Source of the DNA: JANOYJ01 sp031373225
GTDB taxonomy: Bacteria; Pseudomonadota; Alphaproteobacteria; Rhizobiales; Rhizobiaceae
Direction of reading: 5' to 3'
DNA: 54,236 nucleotides
Assembly: GCA_031373225.1 (NCBI GenBank)
Contig: JANMMM010000093.1
Coordinates: 1 to 54,236, forward strand
Position numbers and translations under genes: made by a program. Under the pieces are notes generated by a model, which was not told where the DNA came from, did no database searches, and saw nothing but the letters and a program-made list of their open reading frames with translations. Below are positions 9,096-17,418 of this stretch, piece after piece (within the stretch, counting starts at the first letter, position 1; each line of letters starts with the position of its first letter).

Positions 9096-9118
9096 TGTGA
9101 CAGAGTTTCCCGTGTCAC
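9096..9118 (-). promoter_or_regulatory. Possible operator upstream of the ABC importer
   Basis: GTGACA-N10-TGTCAC is a perfect 6-bp-arm inverted repeat about 70 bp before the binding-protein start. A further TGACAG half-site lies beside it. The size and position suit a dimeric regulator such as a GntR-type repressor. No regulator gene is adjacent, so this is tentative. Confidence 0.3.
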
Positions 9119-9201
9119 GGACAGGAAAGGCAGCAAAGCGCCAATTTTGTGAAAAGGCAACGGGCGGGGCGGGAAATTCGACCGTCCGGTCAAAATATTT
9201 G

Positions 9202-10200
9202 TTAGCCGACATCCAGCATGATTTTGCCGATGTGCAGGCTTTCCTCCATCCGCTCATGCGCCCGCCAGGCGTCTTTGAGCGGGTAGATCATGTCGATCAT
9301 CGGCACGACGGCGCGGGATTGAAGCAGCGGCCAGACTTTGGCTTCAAGCTCTGCGGCAAGATGCGCCTTGAACGCCAACGGCCGCGCGCGCAGCGTGGAT
9401 CCGGTGTGGGTCAGGCGCTTCATCATCAGTTTGGAAAAATCCGCCTCGACCCGCGCGCCCAGCAGGAAGGCGATCTGCACGATGCGGCCGTCCATGGCGG
9501 CGGCGTCGTAGTTGCGGGAAATGTATGATCCGCCCACCATGTCGAGTATGACGTCGGCGCCCTTGCCCTCCGTGGCTTCTTTGACGGCGGCGACGAATTC
9601 CTGGGTCTTGTAATTGATGGCGCGGTCCGCGCCGAGCTTGAGCAGCGCCGCGCATTTTTCGTCCGAACCGGCTGTGACGATAACATAGGCGCCGAATTTT
9701 GACGCAAGTTGGATCGCCGTCGTGCCAATCCCCGACGCGCCGCCATGCACCAGAAGCGTCTCGCCTTTCTGCAAGGCTCCGCGCTCGAAGACATTGTGCC
9801 AGACGGTGAAAAAGGTTTCAGGAATGGCGGCGGCCTCCACCATGGTCAATGCCGCCGGAACGGAGAGCGCATTGCTATCATCGACCACGCAATATTCCGC
9901 ATAGCCGCCGCCGGGAACCAGCGCGCAGACCTTGCCGCCGATCCTGAACCGCCCGGCGTTTTCACCAACAGCCACGACTTCGCCGGAAATTTCAAGGCCG
10001 GGAATAAGGCTTGCCCCATGCGGCGGGGCGTATTTTCCCTCGCGCTGCATAATGTCCGGCCGGTTGACGCCTGCCGCGGTGACTTTGACGAGGATTTCTG
10101 ACGGCCCGGGTTGCGGCACGGCCATCTTCACCGCCTGCAGCGCCCTTGGGCCTCCGGGGGCGGTGATTTCGACCGCAGTCATCATGTCGGGAATGCGCAT
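9202..10200 (-). CDS. NAD(P)H:quinone oxidoreductase, PIG3-like zinc-free MDR
   Basis: This is a 332-residue medium-chain reductase. The N-terminal GroES-like domain contains AAGVNRPDIMQREGKY, typical of the PIG3/quinone reductase branch, and lacks the zinc-binding cysteines of alcohol dehydrogenases. The Rossmann motif GGASGIGT is at residues 153-160. It is expected to reduce quinones with NADPH in the cytoplasm. It is divergent from a DUF1192 gene, a neighbour relationship common in Alphaproteobacteria. The start could instead be one of the in-frame ATGs at residues 6 and 7. Confidence 0.9.
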   Translation of the reverse strand: MRIPDMMTAVEITAPGGPRALQAVKMAVPQPGPSEILVKVTAAGVNRPDIMQREGKYAPPHGASLIPGLEISGEVVAVGENAGRFRIGGKVCALVPGGGYAEYCVVDDSNALSVPAALTMVEAAAIPETFFTVWHNVFERGALQKGETLLVHGGASGIGTTAIQLASKFGAYVIVTAGSDEKCAALLKLGADRAINYKTQEFVAAVKEATEGKGADVILDMVGGSYISRNYDAAAMDGRIVQIAFLLGARVEADFSKLMMKRLTHTGSTLRARPLAFKAHLAAELEAKVWPLLQSRAVVPMIDMIYPLKDAWRAHERMEESLHIGKIMLDVG

Positions 10201-10276
10201 GTAGTGATTAACTCCGGTTCTTGAACAAACGCCGATTCGCAGTAGGGTGAGTTAAGTCAGTTCAGGAGGCAATAAG

Positions 10277-10471
10277 ATGGCATTGTTTGACGATGACCGG
10301 CCAAAGCCGAAACGGGCGCATGAGATCGGCCAGGATTTGGCGCTGCTGTCGGTCGGCGATCTGGACGAGCGGATCGGAATATTGAAAGCCGAAATCGTCC
10401 GGCTTGAGGGCGACAAGGTTACCAAGCAGGCGACGCGCATGGCGGCGGAGTCATTGTTCAAACTGGGCTGA
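10277..10471 (+). CDS. DUF1192 family small protein
   Basis: This 64-residue acidic/basic helical protein contains MALFDDD and LLSVGDLDERIGILKAEIVRLE, the signature of DUF1192. The family is nearly confined to Alphaproteobacteria and has no assigned function. The central region is predicted to be a short coiled coil. A GGAGG-like site precedes the ATG. It is followed 11 bp later by a secreted-protein gene on the same strand. Confidence 0.85.
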   Translation: MALFDDDRPKPKRAHEIGQDLALLSVGDLDERIGILKAEIVRLEGDKVTKQATRMAAESLFKLG

Positions 10472-10482
10472 GGGAACGGAAC

Positions 10483-11049
10483 ATGAATAGACTTCAAATG
10501 TGCCTCGCGGCTTGGCTGTTATCAGCAGCGCCGTCCTTTTCCGGCGAAATCACCGATGCGGCGGCGAAGGCCGAGGCGCTGCTCGGCGAGGGTAAATTTC
10601 AGGAGAGTCTCGCAGCGCTGGACGCGGCGCGAGATGCGATTTGGCAAAAAGCGCCGCTGACGTTCGGCAAGACGCTGTTCGTCGTCTCCGATCCCGGCGG
10701 CTACGGAGTCTATGACCTGCGCGACAATAACGAGTTCAAACCAGGCGAGCAGCTGGTGATCTACACCGAACCGCAGGGCTATGCCCATGGGCGCGACGGG
10801 GCGATCTACCTTTTGAACCTCAAGCTCGACTTTGAAATCAAGCGCAAGGCGGGCGAGAGCCTCGCCAAGCAGGAGAACTTCTCCGCCTGGACCTTGCGCA
10901 GCCGCGTGGCGAACCGGGAATTCATGGGCAAGGTCACGTATAATTTCACCGGGATTGAGCCGGGGGAATATGAGGTGGTCACGACGGTGAGGGACCAGAA
11001 CTCGGCGAAGAGCGGATCGTTTGCGATGCCGTTCAGGATCGTGCCTTGA
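10483..11049 (+). CDS. Secreted protein of unknown function
   Basis: The 188-residue product has an N-terminal signal peptide (hydrophobic run to about residue 20, cleavage near SFSG). A short Ala-rich helical stretch resembles one TPR-like hairpin (AEALLGEGKFQESLAAL). After it comes a beta-rich domain with FEIKRKAGESLAKQ and a final YEVVTTVRDQNSAKSG strand. This suggests a periplasmic immunoglobulin-like fold. No catalytic motif is evident and I do not recognise the family. It is probably cotranscribed with the DUF1192 gene. Confidence 0.75.
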   Translation: MNRLQMCLAAWLLSAAPSFSGEITDAAAKAEALLGEGKFQESLAALDAARDAIWQKAPLTFGKTLFVVSDPGGYGVYDLRDNNEFKPGEQLVIYTEPQGYAHGRDGAIYLLNLKLDFEIKRKAGESLAKQENFSAWTLRSRVANREFMGKVTYNFTGIEPGEYEVVTTVRDQNSAKSGSFAMPFRIVP

Positions 11050-11119
11050 CGCGAAAATAATTGTCCGCGCCCTCGCAGCTCACCCAGCCTTCGCCATGAT
11101 TGAGATGGAGTGAGGACGC

Positions 11120-11359
11120 CAAAATGGGATCACTTTGGCGGACGCACTCCCTCCAGCCGTCATTCCGGGGCCGCGCAGCGGAACCCGGAATCCAGAGATG
11201 GGATGCTGGCAAGCGGGCTGCAATGAGTGGTTTGGCTGGCTTGAACCCGGTTGGCGCAGGAGCGAAACTTCGCTCTTCGCCACTCTGGATTCCGGGTTCC
11301 GCTTCGCGGCCCCGGAATGACGGAACTGGGTCGGCGACCGCCAACGTGATTCCATTTGA
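11120..11359. repeat. MITE-like palindromic element, copy 1
   Basis: This ~239-bp element has terminal inverted repeats: the left end AAAATGGGATCACTTTGGCG matches the reverse complement of the right end, CAAATGGAATCACGTTGGCG. Inside lies a second palindrome, GTCATTCCGGGGCCGC facing its complement near 11310-11322, with GGAACCCGGAATCCAGAG and its complement. The same element recurs at 37766-38004. It has no coding capacity. It fills most of the gap between the secreted protein and the MFS gene and ends about 55 bp before the MFS start. Confidence 0.8.
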
Positions 11360-11413
11360 GCAACCGATGCGCTAGACTGACGCCCAATCTTCACTCCATT
11401 CTTGAGCGCGCCC

Positions 11414-12658
11414 ATGTACCGATCCCTCGTCGCCGTTTTCGCTCTCCTGTGCGGCACGGCGTTTCTGCAGGCGGGCAGCGGACTGCAGAGCCTCATCATG
11501 CCCTTGCGCGGGCAAATCGAGGGGTTTTCCACGACACAGCTCGGCCTGTTCGGAACGGCCTGGGCGGCGGGGTTTGTGATTGGCTGCATGAGCGCGCCGC
11601 GGCTTGTCGGGCGGGTCGGGCATATCCGCGCCTTTGGCATTCTGTCGGCGTTCGGCGCGGTCGTGGTGCTGGTGTCCGGCATCGTCGTCAATCCCATCAC
11701 CTGGACGGCGCTGCGCTTTTTCACCGGCTTCACCATGGCCGGCGCTTTCATGATTATCGAGAGCTGGCTGAACGAGAAGGCCTCGAATGAAAACCGCGGG
11801 ATGATTTTCGGGCTTTACACAATGGTGTCGCTCGCCGCCGTCACGGTCGGACAGCTCGGCGCGGCGGCTGCGGATGTGACGACGCCGGTCCTGTTTGTCG
11901 TCGCCGGCATCCTGTTCTGCTTTGCGCTGATCCCGACCGCCATTTCTACGGCGGAGACGCCGCGCCCTATTGAAAATGTCTCGCTGGACCTTGGCGCGAT
12001 CTGGCGCAATTCGCCGATCGCCGCCGCCGCCTGTTTTCTGATCGGCGTTTCCAATGGCGCGTTTGGCACGCTGGGGCCGGTCTATGGCGCGCAGATCAAA
12101 CTGTCGCCCGCCTATGTCGCTTACATGATGAGCCTGCCGATCATCGCCGGCGCCGCCATGCAGCTGCCGTTCGGCCGTCTGTCGGACAGGACCGACCGGC
12201 GCTACGTGCTGGCCGGCATCGCAGCGGCCGGCGCGATGATTGGCCTCTTTATGGTCATTGCGCGCCCGCAGTCCGCCGTCCTTGTCCTGACCATGTGCGG
12301 CCTGTTCGGCGCGGCGGCGTTTTCGCTTTACGGGATTGCGGTCGCACACGCGAATGACCATGCGGATCCCGGCAATTTTGTGAAAGTCTCGGGCGGCCTG
12401 CTGATGCTGTTCGGCCTCGGCACGGTGGTGGGGCCAATTCTGGCTGCCGCCGCAATGAACCGGCTGGGGCCGGAAGGCTTGTTCATTGTGACAGCAGGCG
12501 CGCATCTTTTGATTATCATCTACGCCATCCAACGCACCTACCGGCGCGCCTCAGTGCCGATTCTCGGGCGGCAATTGTTCAAGAGCGTGTTCGGCGAGCG
12601 GGCGCTGACGCCGGAAGGTGTGCGGCTTGATCCGCGCGGCGCGGAGGCGGGTGGTTGA
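11414..12658 (+). CDS. MFS transporter
   Basis: The product has 414 residues from the ATG at 11414; an in-frame TTG 12 bp earlier is less likely. About twelve hydrophobic helices are visible. The loop between helices 2 and 3 carries RLVGRVGHIRAFG, and a matching GRLSDRTDRRYVL loop in the second half marks the duplicated major facilitator fold. The sequence resembles drug or small-metabolite exporters of the DHA1/YcaD type. The substrate is unknown. The stop is followed 31 bp later by an ArsR-type gene that could regulate it. Confidence 0.9.
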   Translation: MYRSLVAVFALLCGTAFLQAGSGLQSLIMPLRGQIEGFSTTQLGLFGTAWAAGFVIGCMSAPRLVGRVGHIRAFGILSAFGAVVVLVSGIVVNPITWTALRFFTGFTMAGAFMIIESWLNEKASNENRGMIFGLYTMVSLAAVTVGQLGAAAADVTTPVLFVVAGILFCFALIPTAISTAETPRPIENVSLDLGAIWRNSPIAAAACFLIGVSNGAFGTLGPVYGAQIKLSPAYVAYMMSLPIIAGAAMQLPFGRLSDRTDRRYVLAGIAAAGAMIGLFMVIARPQSAVLVLTMCGLFGAAAFSLYGIAVAHANDHADPGNFVKVSGGLLMLFGLGTVVGPILAAAAMNRLGPEGLFIVTAGAHLLIIIYAIQRTYRRASVPILGRQLFKSVFGERALTPEGVRLDPRGAEAGG

Positions 12659-12689
12659 CCTTGCGGGCAATTATCTCTTTATCTTGACG

Positions 12690-12956
12690 ATGAAAGCCAA
12701 TGACCCCTTCGCCGCCATTGCCGACCCGAACCGGCGCATTCTCCTCGAGGAATTGCGGCGCGGTCCGAAAACCGTCAGCCAGCTCGCCGCGCTCTTGCCC
12801 GGCATATCCCGCCCCGCCGTGTCGCAGCATCTGAAGGCTTTGTTGGACGCCAAGCTCGCTGACGTGCGGACGCAGGGCACCAGCCGCATCTACTGCCTGT
12901 CGTCAGACGGTTTCACGCAGGTCAGCCTGTGGGTCGACCAGTTCTGGAATATTTGA
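12690..12956 (+). CDS. ArsR-family winged-helix regulator
   Basis: This small regulator has 88 residues from the ATG at 12690; the frame is open upstream into the MFS gene but MKANDPFAAIADPNRR is the normal ArsR start. The recognition helix is in RPAVSQHLKALLDAKL and the wing in VRTQGTSRIYCLS. No metal-binding cysteine pair (CxCxxC) is present, so it belongs to the metal-independent branch that often controls an adjacent gene. It ends shortly before a GC-rich inverted repeat (GAGCGG/CCGCTC near 12976-12997). Confidence 0.85.
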   Translation: MKANDPFAAIADPNRRILLEELRRGPKTVSQLAALLPGISRPAVSQHLKALLDAKLADVRTQGTSRIYCLSSDGFTQVSLWVDQFWNI

Positions 12957-13031
12957 AAAACAGAGTCTTAAAGAGCGGGCGCCCCCGTCCGCTCCTGATT
13001 GTCGGATCTTAATCGCCCCGTGACGCGCGGA

Positions 13032-13202
13032 TCAGTGCGTCGTTCGAAGTTTCGCGATTTCGTCTTTCAGAACCAGTTTCCTGCGTTTCAGCTCGGCGAT
13101 CAGCAAATCATCCACAGAGGGATGCTGCGCGGCGTCGGCGAGTTCCGCCTCTAGCGCGTGATGTCTCTTTTGCAGCTGGTCGAGATGCGACTCAATCGTC
13201 AT
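13032..13202 (-). CDS. DUF465 (YdcH-like) small protein
   Basis: This 56-residue protein is almost all helix, with the family pattern ESHLDQLQKRHHALEAEL...LKRRKLVLKDEIAKL. The ATG at 13202 is chosen because a longer frame to 13256 adds non-family sequence. DUF465 proteins are short antiparallel coiled coils of unknown function, common in Alphaproteobacteria, often in two copies. A second, longer DUF465 gene lies divergently 220 bp away. Confidence 0.85.
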   Translation of the reverse strand: MTIESHLDQLQKRHHALEAELADAAQHPSVDDLLIAELKRRKLVLKDEIAKLRTTH

Positions 13203-13423
13203 GGATAGTTCTCCCTTGTTTGGTCTAAGGACACTAACCCACCCGCCCGAAAGCACTTGTGACGGGATGATGACAGTCTGGCATGAGTCACGGCGCTTGT
13301 CGAATGGTCAATGGAACAATTTCCCTTTTGGTGAATATGTGATAAAGGCTTCGCGTAAACCCGGCGCAACCAGACCTATGGGCCGGATTGACTGGAATGC
13401 GGCCGGAATTCAATCACAGGTAA

Positions 13424-13630
13424 ATGATGCCCGAACAGGAACAGGCGGATGTGCGTCTCGCATTTGCGCGGCTCAAACAGGATCATGCGGATTTTGAGGC
13501 CGCCATCGCCGCCATGATTCAGGCCGGCTGCGATCCGCTGCAGATCCAGCGGATGAAGAAGAAAAAGCTGACGATCAAGGACCAGCTGCAAAGGCTGGAA
13601 GACCAGCTGATACCGGATATTATTGCTTAG
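13424..13630 (+). CDS. DUF465 (YdcH-like) small protein, second copy
   Basis: This 68-residue helical protein ends with QRMKKKKLTIKDQLQRLEDQL, which matches the C-terminal half of the neighbouring DUF465 protein (LKRRKLVLKDEIAKL). Two adjacent ATG codons could serve as start. Function is unknown. It lies 62 bp before purE on the same strand, and an independent purE start region is plausible. The divergent pair shares the 13203-13423 region as promoter space. Confidence 0.85.
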   Translation: MMPEQEQADVRLAFARLKQDHADFEAAIAAMIQAGCDPLQIQRMKKKKLTIKDQLQRLEDQLIPDIIA

Positions 13631-13692
13631 GCTCAGTTGCCGCCCCGCATTGAATGCGATAGAGCGCGTGCCTTGTTTCATACGGGCGCGCC

Positions 13693-14196
13693 ATGAGTGA
13701 AAAATTCAAAGATGTGGCCATCATCATGGGAAGCCAGTCCGACTGGCCGACCATGCGCCATGCCGCCGAGACGCTGGATGCGCTGGGCGTGTCTTATTCT
13801 TCCCTGATTATCTCGGCGCACCGCACGCCGGAGCGGCTTTATGAATTTTCCAAAGGCGCCAAGGCGAAGGGTTTCAACGTCATCATCGCCGGCGCAGGCG
13901 GGGCGGCGCATCTTCCTGGCATGACCGCGTCGATGACCGTGCTGCCGGTTTTCGGCGTTCCAGTGGAGTCCAAGGCTCTGTCCGGACAGGATTCGCTTTT
14001 GTCCATCGTGCAGATGCCGGCCGGCATTCCCGTCGGCACGCTCGCCATCGGCAAAAGCGGCGCTGTGAATGCGGCGCTCCTGGCGGCGGCGGTGCTGGCG
14101 CTGTCTGATGAAGCGCTGTCGGCGCGGCTGGAAGACTGGCGCGCGGCGCAGACCGACAAGGTGGCGCTGCATCCCGTTGACGAGAAACCGAATTGA
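13693..14196 (+). CDS. purE: N5-carboxyaminoimidazole ribonucleotide mutase
   Basis: The 167-residue protein has the class I PurE motifs GSQSDWPTM near residue 12 and SAHRTPERLYEF near residue 43, with GAGGAAHLPGM and the QMPAGIPVGTLAIG loop. It moves the carboxyl group of N5-CAIR to C4 of the imidazole ring in purine biosynthesis. The stop overlaps the purK start by 4 bp, the usual purEK coupling. Confidence 0.97.
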   Translation: MSEKFKDVAIIMGSQSDWPTMRHAAETLDALGVSYSSLIISAHRTPERLYEFSKGAKAKGFNVIIAGAGGAAHLPGMTASMTVLPVFGVPVESKALSGQDSLLSIVQMPAGIPVGTLAIGKSGAVNAALLAAAVLALSDEALSARLEDWRAAQTDKVALHPVDEKPN

Positions 14197-15290
14197 CCAC
14201 GCTCAAGCCGGGCTCGGTCATAGGTATTCTGGGCGGCGGCCAGCTTGGCCGGATGCTCGCCATGGCGGCGGCGCGGTTCAGCTACAAGGTCATCATTTTC
14301 GATCCTGACGCCAGCGCGCCTGCGGCGCAGGCGGCAAATGAGCATATCAATGCGGGTTATGACGACAAGGCGGCGCTCGAGACCTTTGCCCGGCGCTGTG
14401 ATGTCGTCACCTACGAATTTGAGAATGTGCCGGTGGCGGCGGCAAAGGTTATCGAAGCTGTGACGCCGGTTTTTCCCAAGCCGAATGCGCTGGAGGCGGC
14501 GCAGGACCGGGTTGCTGAGAAGAACTTCATGAACAGCATCGGCGTTGAAACCGCCCCATTCAGCGCCGTTGAATCGCTGCAAGATCTGAATGATGGCCTC
14601 GCCGCATTCGGCGGGTCGGGGGTGCTGAAGACGCGGCGCTTCGGCTATGACGGCAAGGGGCAGGCGGTTTTGAAGAATGCGTCGTCCGCCGAGGCCGCAA
14701 AGGCTTTCGCAGACCTCGGCGGCGCGGGGCTAATCCTCGAAGGCTTTATCCCGTTCGAAGCCGAAATTTCCGTCATTGCGGCGCGCGGCCAGGACGGAGC
14801 GACCAGATGCTACGATCCGGCGCGCAATGTGCACCGCGACGGGATTTTGGCCTCATCCACTTTGCCCTCCGGCCTGCCGCCCGAAACTGAAACAGCCGCC
14901 AAAGATGCGGCGGCAGCGATCCTTGCCGCGCTGGATTACACCGGCGTCATCGGCGTCGAGTTTTTCGTCCTTCCCGGCGGAAAGCTCCTGGTCAACGAAA
15001 TCGCCCCGCGTGTGCACAATTCCGGCCATTGGACCGAAGCGGCCTGCCTCATTTCGCAATTCGAACAGCACATCCGCGCCATTTGCGGCCTGCCGCTCGG
15101 CGATCCGGCGCGGCATTCGGATTGCCTGATGGAGAACCTGATCGGGTTTGATGTGACCCGCGCCGGGGCGCTGGCGGCGGAGGCGGGGGTTTATCTGCAT
15201 CTTTATGGCAAGGCCGAGCCAAGGGCGGGGCGGAAGATGGGGCATTTCACGCGGATCACGCGGCGGCCTTCGGACCAGAATTCTCCTTAG
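14193..15290 (+). CDS. purK: N5-carboxyaminoimidazole ribonucleotide synthase
   Basis: This 365-residue ATP-grasp enzyme starts at a TTG overlapping the purE stop (TTGA). GILGGGQLGRML near residue 10 is the PurK N-terminal loop, KTRRFGYDGKGQ near 146-157 is the ATP-binding lid region, and NEIAPRVHNSGHWT is the catalytic Mg/ATP site. It makes N5-CAIR from AIR, ATP and bicarbonate, the substrate of PurE. The length is normal. Confidence 0.97.
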   Translation: MTTLKPGSVIGILGGGQLGRMLAMAAARFSYKVIIFDPDASAPAAQAANEHINAGYDDKAALETFARRCDVVTYEFENVPVAAAKVIEAVTPVFPKPNALEAAQDRVAEKNFMNSIGVETAPFSAVESLQDLNDGLAAFGGSGVLKTRRFGYDGKGQAVLKNASSAEAAKAFADLGGAGLILEGFIPFEAEISVIAARGQDGATRCYDPARNVHRDGILASSTLPSGLPPETETAAKDAAAAILAALDYTGVIGVEFFVLPGGKLLVNEIAPRVHNSGHWTEAACLISQFEQHIRAICGLPLGDPARHSDCLMENLIGFDVTRAGALAAEAGVYLHLYGKAEPRAGRKMGHFTRITRRPSDQNSP

Positions 15291-15306
15291 CTGCCCCTCA
15301 CTTCCC

Positions 15307-15441
15307 GTCATCCCGGCCAAGGAGCGAAGCGACGCGAGCCGGGACCCATTCCGGCGAAGAACGTTTTTTACTGCGGGTGGGGCCGGCAATCACGCTCTTA
15401 GCCGGCATGGATCCCGGATCGGCTTCGCCGTCCGGGATGAC
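15307..15441. repeat. Intergenic palindromic repeat, GTCATCCCGG type
   Basis: The ends GTCATCCCGG and CCGGGATGAC are inverted copies. The arms continue imperfectly inward (GGCGAAGC-like blocks and GGACCCA facing TGGATCC). The ~135-bp unit sits between purK and rpmJ and has no gene. Palindromes of this type are common dispersed repeats in alphaproteobacterial genomes. No second full copy is in this window. Confidence 0.65.
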
Positions 15442-15539
15442 GAAGCCGCGCTGTATTGCATAAGCGGAACCCCTTGTTTTGTTGCCGCGCCCGCAGTTGA
15501 CATTGAACATCGTCTTCGTTTATTGACCCACCATATTTC

Positions 15540-15564
15540 AGGCGCGCCTTCCGGGCGCCTTTTT
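15540..15564 (+). terminator. Hairpin with T-run upstream of rpmJ
   Basis: AGGCGC and GCGCCT pair around a 9-base loop and are followed directly by TTTTT, a good Rho-independent terminator. A promoter-like TTGACA with a TTATTG hexamer 17 bp later lies just before it (about 15496-15524). A transcript from there would meet the hairpin before rpmJ. It could therefore be an attenuator in the rpmJ leader rather than a purK terminator. Confidence 0.65.
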
Positions 15565-15602
15565 GTTTCCCTTTCAGGGCAGTTCAAAGAACGGTTACGA
15601 CG

Positions 15603-15728
15603 ATGAAAGTCAAAAATTCGCTGAAGGCGCTCAAGGGCCGCCACCGGGACAATCAGCTGGTGCGCCGCAAGGGCCGCGTCTACATTATCAACAAGACCGC
15701 CCCGCGTTTCAAAGCGCGCCAAGGGTAA
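15603..15728 (+). CDS. rpmJ: 50S ribosomal protein bL36
   Basis: This 41-residue basic protein reads MKVKNSLKALKGRHRDNQ... and ends with APRFKARQG. It matches the longer bL36 form of Alphaproteobacteria. The four zinc ligands (three Cys and one His) of the classical form are absent, so it is the zinc-independent paralogue. It is a small large-subunit protein and is preceded by a possible attenuator hairpin. Confidence 0.95.
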   Translation: MKVKNSLKALKGRHRDNQLVRRKGRVYIINKTAPRFKARQG

Positions 15729-15790
15729 TCTTCGGTCGATCACAAGAATTTGCAATTGACGCGGCGCGTGCGAAGACTAGGTTCTCCCGC

Positions 15791-16399
15791 ATGCGCTCTG
15801 CTTTGCTCACCGCCGTCTTCCTTGCTGTATGCCCGGCGCAGCCCGCTTTTGCGGCTGATGGCGTCACCATTGTCCCTGTTAGTCCAAAGATAGAGAAATC
15901 TGAGCCGGTTTTGACGAGGGCGCAGAAACTCGACGCGCTCTTCCTCGACCTGAAAAAAGCCAAGAGCCAGGCTGTCGCGGAAGGCGTTGCCAACCGCATC
16001 TGGGAATCATGGAACAATTCAGAGAGCGCCTCCATCAATCTCCTGATGCAATGGTCGCAGGAGGCCATGGACAAGCAGAAGTTTCCGGTGGCGCTGGATT
16101 TTCTCGATCAGGTCGTGGTGCTGAAGCCAACCTTTGCAGAAGGCTGGAACCGGCGGGCGACGCTGCATTTCATGATGAACAATTACGCGAAGTCGATGGC
16201 CGACATTGAAAAGACGCTGCAACTGGAGCCGCGCCATTTTGGCGCGCTGGCAGGAATGGGGCATATTTTTCTCGCGCTTGAAAACAAGGAACTGGCTCTG
16301 CGGGCCTATGAGCGGGCGCTTGACGTCTATCCAATGATGCGCGCGGTGCAGAAGCAGGTCGGAGATATCGCCGACGAGCTGTCCGGGAGCCAGCTCTGA
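15791..16399 (+). CDS. Periplasmic TPR-repeat protein
   Basis: Read from the ATG at 15791, the product has 202 residues. It begins with a signal peptide (MRSALLTAVFLAVCPAQP, cleavage after AFA). At least two tetratricopeptide units follow: PTFAEGWNRRATLHFMMNNYAKSMADIEKTLQLEP, then RHFGALAGMGHIFLALENKELALRAYERALDVYP. It likely acts as a protein-protein scaffold in the periplasm. It ends two bases before the GTG of an alpha/beta hydrolase gene, so the two are probably cotranscribed. Confidence 0.85.
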   Translation: MRSALLTAVFLAVCPAQPAFAADGVTIVPVSPKIEKSEPVLTRAQKLDALFLDLKKAKSQAVAEGVANRIWESWNNSESASINLLMQWSQEAMDKQKFPVALDFLDQVVVLKPTFAEGWNRRATLHFMMNNYAKSMADIEKTLQLEPRHFGALAGMGHIFLALENKELALRAYERALDVYPMMRAVQKQVGDIADELSGSQL

Positions 16400-16401
16400 A
16401 A

Positions 16402-17418
16402 GTGCTGATCGCCCTCGCCGCGCTGCTGATCGCAATTCTGCTTGTGCTCTTTGTCCTGACCCGGATGGGCGCGGCGAAGATCGAAAGATCCTATCCCGCC
16501 GTTGGCAAATTCATCGAAGTGAACGGCGCGAAGCTGCACTATGTCCACGTTCCAGCCGGGCCACACGCCGACCTGCCGCCAACGGTCTTTATCCACGGCG
16601 CCAGCGCCAATCTGAACGATCAGATGATTCCGCTTCGGCCGCTGCTTGAAGGGCGCGGCGAGCTTCTGTTCTTCGACCGTCCCGGCCATGGCTGGTCGGA
16701 GCGCGGCTTGGGCAACAACACGCAGGAACTGCAAGCCGACACTATCGCTGCCTTGATGGACGCGTTGAAAATCAAGGACGCAGTGATTGTGGCACATTCG
16801 TTCGGCGGGTCGGTGGCGACGGCCTTGGGGCTCGGACATCCTGAAAAGGTGCGCGGGCTGGTGCTTATGGCGGCGGCGACGCATCCATGGCCCGACAAGA
16901 AGACGCAATGGTACTACGACCTGTCAATGGTTCCTGTCATAGGCCGGATTTTCACGGAAACCCTCGCGCTTCCGGCCGGGCAGGCGCGGATGCAGGCGGC
17001 GTCGGCGGGCGTGTTCTGCCCGAACCCGATGCCGGTCGGCTATGTTGAAAAGGCGCTGATCCCGCTGGTGCTGCGGCCCGCCGCATTCCGGGCCAATGCC
17101 GGGGACGTCGCCGGCCTTTATGACTACACGGTGCGCGCCTCGCCGCGCTACGGTCAGATCAAGGCGCCAACAGTCATTATCACCGGCGACGGCGACACGG
17201 TTGTGCTTGAGGAAGTGCACTCCAAGGGTTTGGCCCGCGACATTGCGGGGTCCGAACTGGTCTGGATAAAGGACCTTGGTCATAAACCGGAATATGTTGT
17301 GCCCGAGATTGCCGTCATGGCCATCGAGAAGCTCAGCGGCGTGGACCGCGATCTTCAGGCTGCGGCGCGGGCGGCGGAGGCAAGAATTACCGCTGACGGG
17401 CAGGGGGCCGGCTGCTGA
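16402..17418 (+). CDS. Membrane-anchored alpha/beta hydrolase
   Basis: The 338-residue protein starts at a GTG. Residues 2-20 form a hydrophobic anchor. An alpha/beta hydrolase domain follows: oxyanion loop IHGAS (64-68), nucleophile Ser133 in AHSFGG, probable Asp263 or Asp265 in TGDGDTV and His294 in LGHKPE. The family includes esterases, haloperoxidase-like enzymes and epoxide hydrolases; the substrate is unknown. Its stop touches the stop of the convergent fusion gene (17418/17419). Confidence 0.88.
   Translation: MLIALAALLIAILLVLFVLTRMGAAKIERSYPAVGKFIEVNGAKLHYVHVPAGPHADLPPTVFIHGASANLNDQMIPLRPLLEGRGELLFFDRPGHGWSERGLGNNTQELQADTIAALMDALKIKDAVIVAHSFGGSVATALGLGHPEKVRGLVLMAAATHPWPDKKTQWYYDLSMVPVIGRIFTETLALPAGQARMQAASAGVFCPNPMPVGYVEKALIPLVLRPAAFRANAGDVAGLYDYTVRASPRYGQIKAPTVIITGDGDTVVLEEVHSKGLARDIAGSELVWIKDLGHKPEYVVPEIAVMAIEKLSGVDRDLQAAARAAEARITADGQGAGC

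Noticed and set aside
11120..11359. Repeat arms as a CRISPR array
   Set aside because: There are only two inverted arms with internal symmetry, no direct repeats with unique spacers and no cas genes.
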